From: Photobacterium sp. TY1-4
GTDB lineage: Bacteria; Pseudomonadota; Gammaproteobacteria; Enterobacterales; Vibrionaceae
Length of the DNA: 64,000 bases
Direction of reading: 5' to 3'
Assembly (NCBI RefSeq): GCF_025398175.1
Contig: NZ_CP099734.1
Location: forward strand, 1,550,001 to 1,614,000
The position numbers and the translations under genes were made by a program. This document shows, in pieces, positions 60,302 to 64,000 of this stretch (its first letter is position 1; each line of letters begins with the position of its first letter). Below the pieces are notes generated by a model, which was not told where the DNA came from, searched no databases, and saw only the letters and a program-made list of their open reading frames with translations.

Positions 60302-60853
60302 GTGAGCCAAGGCCACTTTGAAGGAAAATATGAAGTCGAGCTGAAGTACCGGCTGCCATCCAAAGCCAATTTTATGGCTACTTTAGACCAACTGGAGCAT
60401 GAGGTGATGTTGGTCGAGAATACCGAGCAGGATCATTACTTTGATCTTCCGGATCATTCGCTGGCTCTGGGAAACAAAAGTGTCTGTATCCGTCGGATGA
60501 TGCCGTCCGGTATTCAACTGTGGATCGTTAAAGGACCGGAGAAAGATCGTTGTGAAGCGGTGAATATTTCCGACTGTGACAAGGCGGAAAGCATGCTGAC
60601 GACCATGGGGTATCAGTGCGTTCTGAAAATGCACAAAACCCGCAGTATTTATTTTATCGATGAATTTCATATCACAGTCGATCAGCTGGACGGGATCGGC
60701 GACTTTGCCGAGTTTGCTATCATGACTGATGATGAATCCCGGCTCGATGACTACCAGCAGCAACTGACCCAACTGGCCAGTCAGTTCGGGTTGGCCGCAC
60801 AACATCTCGAACACCGCTCTTATCGTGAGCTGTATACCCAGTCTCTCGGGTAG
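60302..60853 (+). CDS. cyaB: Class IV adenylate cyclase (CYTH domain)
   Basis: A 183-residue CYTH-fold protein. The signature ExExK is Glu11-Val-Glu13-Leu-Lys15. Other typical parts are QDHYFDLPDHSL, SVCIRRM, LWIVKGPEK and FIDEFHITVDQLDGIGDFAEFAI. It may make cAMP, or act as a triphosphatase like other CYTH proteins. The start is GTG. It probably adds to, and does not replace, the class I cyclase of Vibrionaceae. Confidence 0.86.
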   Translation: MSQGHFEGKYEVELKYRLPSKANFMATLDQLEHEVMLVENTEQDHYFDLPDHSLALGNKSVCIRRMMPSGIQLWIVKGPEKDRCEAVNISDCDKAESMLTTMGYQCVLKMHKTRSIYFIDEFHITVDQLDGIGDFAEFAIMTDDESRLDDYQQQLTQLASQFGLAAQHLEHRSYRELYTQSLG

Positions 60854-60921
60854 TCCCCGTCTTCCCGGTAACGGGCTGTGTAGCACGACTTTTGAGCACC
60901 ATTGATACAAGGAACCGTTTC

Positions 60922-61965
60922 ATGACATGGATGAACATGCGTTATCCCCGGCCGTTGGCGCCGGGTGCCACCATTGCGGTCACAGCTTTTTCAGCAGGGG
61001 TACCTGAGGCGTGCCACCCGCGGCTGGAGATTGTACTCGCTCATCTCAGAGCGCAGGGGTTTCGGGTGATTGAGGGGCGGTGCCTGCGTGAGAATATCAT
61101 GCATGTCAGCGCACCGAAGGAAATCCGGGCCCGGGAGCTGATGCAATTTCTCTGTGACGACACCATCGATGCGGTGATGCCGCCCTGGGGTGGCGACTTT
61201 GCGATGGCGCTGTTGCCGCTGCTGGATTTTGAACGCTTGGCCGCTGCCAGGCCCAAATGGCTGATTGGCTTTTCTGATATCAGCACCTTGCAGATGGTTC
61301 TGACGACCCGACTGGGTTGGGCCACTGCCCATACAGCGAATCTGATGCAGCTGCATCCCGAGGAGCAGGAACCGCTGACGTGTGGTGTGTTTGACTGCCT
61401 GAACCACGCAGCCGGAGAGAGTATTGTCCAGCAGTCTTCGACAGCGTATCAAATGTCAGGAGAGTTGTTTGCCGACAATCCAAATGCCGTGCTGTCCCTG
61501 ACGGAACCGACTCTCTGGCAGGTGTTGGGCGATACCGATACGGCCAAAGTTCAGGGGCGCCTGATCGGCGGGTGTCTGGATACCTTGTGTCATTTAGCTT
61601 CTACGCCATATTTAGACCTGGCAGCGTTGCATCGTGCTTCCGATGAGAAGGGCGTGTTGCTCTACTTTGAAAATGCCGAACTGCCGCCGACCGTGTACTT
61701 ACGCACATTGCTGGGGATGAAATATCAGGGCATTTTCAAAGGGCTGAACGGGATCATCATTGGTCGTAATGCTGTGCCGAAGGCACAAGGGCAGGACATC
61801 GACAGCGATGAAGCGCTGTTCCAGGCATTGGCTGATTTACCCGTGCCGGTCATTTACGATGCGGATATCGGCCACTTGCCTCCGAATCTCACTTTAGTGA
61901 ACGGCGCTTATGCGCAGCTGCGGGTCGAAGGCGGCCTAGCGACGCTGAAGCAAACACTTTGCTAA
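60922..61965 (+). CDS. Peptidase S66 (LD-carboxypeptidase/MccF-like)
   Basis: A 347-residue S66 protein. The nucleophile elbow is WLIGFSDISTLQM with the Ser after GF, preceded by MPPWGGDFAMALLP, and the C-terminal part has GRLIGGCLDTLCHL and FENAELPP with the Glu of the triad. MccF-like members cleave peptide-nucleotide antibiotics, while LdcA cleaves murein peptides. The N-terminus resembles the MccF branch in layout (YPRPLAPGATIAVTAFSAG). No signal peptide was seen. AAGGA nine bases before the ATG fixes the start. Confidence 0.88.
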   Translation: MTWMNMRYPRPLAPGATIAVTAFSAGVPEACHPRLEIVLAHLRAQGFRVIEGRCLRENIMHVSAPKEIRARELMQFLCDDTIDAVMPPWGGDFAMALLPLLDFERLAAARPKWLIGFSDISTLQMVLTTRLGWATAHTANLMQLHPEEQEPLTCGVFDCLNHAAGESIVQQSSTAYQMSGELFADNPNAVLSLTEPTLWQVLGDTDTAKVQGRLIGGCLDTLCHLASTPYLDLAALHRASDEKGVLLYFENAELPPTVYLRTLLGMKYQGIFKGLNGIIIGRNAVPKAQGQDIDSDEALFQALADLPVPVIYDADIGHLPPNLTLVNGAYAQLRVEGGLATLKQTLC

Positions 61966-62152
61966 ACCCGGTGAGAGATTCCCGGGTGATTCGCTGGCTG
62001 ATGAAGCAAATCATGAAATACGCCTCCTGAGAAAGTACGGTTACATCTCGTTAACTACTGTTGCGATTTTGTGTGACAAGTAAGCATTGAGTTTGATATG
62101 GTTCGGACGTCAACTCAGGTACGTCACCTGAGAAACGGATGGTAAGAGATTG

Positions 62153-62908
62153 ATGATGAACCAGAAAAAAGTCGCAGTGATCACCGGTGCCAGCCGGGGG
62201 ATCGGTGCAGAAACGGCCCTGCTGTTTGCCCGAATGGGCTACGCGGTTTGTGTGAACTACCGGACGGATCATGAGGCGGCCGAGCGGGTTGCCGACGAAA
62301 TTCGTGCGATGGGCGGTCGGTGCATCACGGTCCAGGCTGATGTCTCGCAGGCCGATGACGTCGAAGCGCTGTTTGCCCGGGTCGATCAGGAACTGGGCAC
62401 CTTAACGGTGCTGGTGAATAACGCCGCGATCTTGCAGCCTCAGTGTCGGCTGGATGAAATGACGGCCGAGCGGATCAATCATATCCTGACGGTCAATGTG
62501 ACCAGCTGTTTCCTCTGTTGCAAAGCGGCGGTGCTGCGGATGTCAACACGTCACGGAGGTCAGGGCGGCACGATCGTCAATGTCTCTTCCGGCGCTGCAC
62601 GGAGCGGATCTCCGAATGAATATATCGACTATGCTGCATCGAAAGGGGCGATGGATACCCTGACCAAGGGACTGTCGCTGGAGGTGGCTGCGGAAGGGAT
62701 CCGGGTCAATGGCGTGCGTCCCGGGCTGATTTATACCGACATGCATGCTGCTGGCGGCGAGCCGGGCCGGGTGGATCGACTGAAATCGAAGATCCCGATG
62801 CAACGGGGTGGCGAAGCCCATGAAATTGCTGAAGCGATCTACTGGCTGGCCTCTGAGAAATCTTCGTTCTCGACCGGATCCTTTATCGATCTCGCCGGCG
62901 GGTTATAA
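62153..62908 (+). CDS. Short-chain dehydrogenase/reductase (SDR)
   Basis: A 251-residue classical SDR. The cofactor motif is TGASRGIG, followed by NNAAI and the active-site Ser in VNVSSGAA and Tyr-x3-Lys in YAASK. The C-terminus ends SFIDLAGGL. Arg in NYRTD after the second strand suggests NADP preference. The product resembles YgfF-like enzymes. The substrate is unknown; the nucleotidyltransferase gene follows after 34 bp and may be co-transcribed. Confidence 0.9.
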   Translation: MMNQKKVAVITGASRGIGAETALLFARMGYAVCVNYRTDHEAAERVADEIRAMGGRCITVQADVSQADDVEALFARVDQELGTLTVLVNNAAILQPQCRLDEMTAERINHILTVNVTSCFLCCKAAVLRMSTRHGGQGGTIVNVSSGAARSGSPNEYIDYAASKGAMDTLTKGLSLEVAAEGIRVNGVRPGLIYTDMHAAGGEPGRVDRLKSKIPMQRGGEAHEIAEAIYWLASEKSSFSTGSFIDLAGGL

Positions 62909-62942
62909 CCCGAAACAATCCCATCGATCACAAGGAGTCACG

Positions 62943-63512
62943 ATGACACCGGATGTTCAGGCTCTGGGACTGGAAGGGCTGCCTTTACAGCAGGCGCTGG
63001 TCGCATCAGCAATCGACGCATTTTACCCGGATGAAGATGTCCTGGCTGCGGTTTTGGTTGGCTCTCTGGCGAAAGGACGCGGTGATCGGGTTTCCGATGC
63101 CGATATTATTGTGCTAACGACCCGGGGGCGCCATGGCCGGGCAGAGGACTTGTTCCAAAAGTTTGAAGCGGAGAAGGCGATCTTCTATACCCTGACAGGA
63201 GAGCACAACGGGACGGTAAGCTTTCGCAAATATTTGTTTGAGGATCTGACCAGTGCAGAAATTCATTGCCTCGATCTCGCCGAGCCGTTCTTGTTCTGTC
63301 AACCCTACCGGGTTTTGTTTGATAAAGCGGATCTGATCCGCCAGCGATTATCTGATGATCCGGCACCAAAACATGAAGATTTCCCGGCTTATACCAGTGG
63401 TGATGACGGCCTGATCTGGGAGCTGTTTGACTGTATCAAGTGGCTCAGTCGGGGCAATACGGATTTGGCCAAAGGTTATCTGAAAAAACTGGCGCATCAG
63501 CTGGATGAATAA
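62943..63512 (+). CDS. Nucleotidyltransferase-domain protein
   Basis: A 189-residue protein with a minimal nucleotidyltransferase domain: VLVGSLAKGRGDRVSDADIIVL, in which Gly40-Ser41 and Asp52-x-Asp54 are the classic GS and DxD metal-binding residues. The C-terminal half is helical. Relatives include aminoglycoside adenylyltransferase-like enzymes and toxin-antitoxin MNT proteins, but no partner HEPN gene is adjacent. A good AAGGAG fixes the start at 62943. It overlaps the next gene by 8 bp. Confidence 0.87.
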   Translation: MTPDVQALGLEGLPLQQALVASAIDAFYPDEDVLAAVLVGSLAKGRGDRVSDADIIVLTTRGRHGRAEDLFQKFEAEKAIFYTLTGEHNGTVSFRKYLFEDLTSAEIHCLDLAEPFLFCQPYRVLFDKADLIRQRLSDDPAPKHEDFPAYTSGDDGLIWELFDCIKWLSRGNTDLAKGYLKKLAHQLDE

Positions 63513-64000
63513 GCCGGAAATGAATGGCGGCACGTTGGCATCATATCGGGCGCTGTTGAAAAGTGCGGGGGTGGCCCTGACGGGCGCCGCACTGGGGCTG
63601 CTGAGCGGGATCCCGCTGGGTGAGTTGTTTGGTGCGGCGCTGGCGGTTGTCATCGCCAGACAGACCACCGGGATGCCCACGAACCTTCCGGGATGGGTCT
63701 TGACCGCAGTGCAGCTGATCCTGGGCGTCAGTGTCGGTGCTGTCGTGAAGTTCGAGCAGCTGGTCACCACCATGACCTGGCCGGCCGTGGTTGGACTCGG
63801 GCTTTGTCTGACCTGCCAGATGGCAATCAATTACTGGTGGCTGCATGCCAAAGAAGGGTGGACGCCGTTTGAATCCCTGCTCGGGGCTGTTCCGGGGGCA
63901 ATGGCTGCGATTTTGATGGTCAGCGAAACGCATGCCAAACCCTCGGCAAAAATCGTTTTTTCCCACTCGGTCCGATTCTTCATTTTGGTTGCCGTTGCCG
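63505..64000 (+). CDS. AbrB-family membrane protein, N-terminal part
   Basis: 165 codons are visible and the gene runs off the right edge. It begins at an ATG overlapping the end of the nucleotidyltransferase gene. Several hydrophobic segments follow, with WVLTAVQLILGVSVGAVVKFEQL and SLLGAVPGAMAAILMVSE matching the AbrB (PF05145) membrane family, formerly called putative ammonia monooxygenase. This is unrelated to the AbrB transcription factor. Full proteins have about 350 residues, so roughly half is missing. Transport or regulation is possible; the function is unknown. Confidence 0.8.
   Translation, partial: MNKPEMNGGTLASYRALLKSAGVALTGAALGLLSGIPLGELFGAALAVVIARQTTGMPTNLPGWVLTAVQLILGVSVGAVVKFEQLVTTMTWPAVVGLGLCLTCQMAINYWWLHAKEGWTPFESLLGAVPGAMAAILMVSETHAKPSAKIVFSHSVRFFILVAVA

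Noticed and set aside
62943..63512. A HEPN-MNT toxin-antitoxin module
   Set aside because: No HEPN gene lies next to the nucleotidyltransferase gene; its neighbours are an SDR and a membrane protein.

Overview
The window looks like a piece of a Vibrionaceae chromosome (a Vibrio/Photobacterium/Grimontia-type gamma-proteobacterium). This rests on gene content and protein sequence: a Cra-controlled fruBKA operon with a EIIA-HPr fusion, ppsR/ppsA, a 477-residue GAPDH with an N-terminal extension, malZ, the kbl-tdh pair, the ABC-F protein YbiT, YaiI, YqfB and YbaA. From memory, several of these sit on the secondary chromosome of Vibrio, so a chromosome-2 location is a reasonable inference. Genus is not resolved.

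Layout. 1-24 kb is mostly core carbon metabolism: a truncated secreted protease gene, cra with three palindromic Cra operators in front of fruBKA, a lipoprotein, the ppsR/ppsA pair for gluconeogenesis, an alpha/beta hydrolase and a sugar-efflux type transporter, a three-gene operon of unknown role containing a DUF1566 lipoprotein, GAPDH, maltodextrin glucosidase, a DUF4174 protein, and a LysR regulator divergent from the threonine-catabolic kbl-tdh genes.

24.2-33.6 kb is an island. It begins just after the tdh terminator with a RelBE/StbDE-like toxin-antitoxin pair and the 3' remnant of umuC. It continues with an AT-rich stretch of genes flanked by integron attC-like sites. These encode a small unknown protein, a nucleotidyl-cyclase-like protein, a DUF4145 zinc-ribbon protein and a protein with a CAP12/Pycsar-type TIR domain. 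An IS21-family element (27241-30554, 5-bp target duplication CCCGG) has landed in the array. An IS3-family element (28136-29323, 3-bp duplication AGG) has in turn landed in istA. An IS110-family transposase remnant abuts one cassette boundary. The island ends with the 3' remnant of a phage-type integrase. No integron integrase or attI is visible, so this is a cassette cluster lacking its integrase within the window.

33.6-45 kb returns to typical chromosomal DNA: a GcvA-like regulator divergent from an EamA transporter, ybiT with a terminator-like hairpin in its leader, yaiI, two tandem dienelactone-hydrolase-like paralogues with an AraC regulator, a CHRD protein, and a two-gene operon of unrecognised but mutually homologous proteins, one membrane-anchored and one soluble.

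45-64 kb is dense in small single-domain enzymes: six GNAT acetyltransferases, YCII/VOC/DUF1428 proteins, the acetylcytidine hydrolase YqfB, a PhzF protein, a double-domain aspartyl protease, a MerR regulator with a well-formed 20-bp-spacer promoter in front of a quinone-reductase gene, a class IV adenylate cyclase, an S66 peptidase, an SDR, a nucleotidyltransferase and a truncated AbrB-family membrane protein. No rRNA, tRNA or CRISPR array was seen. The most interesting part is the cassette island, with a possible split cyclase/TIR defence pair.
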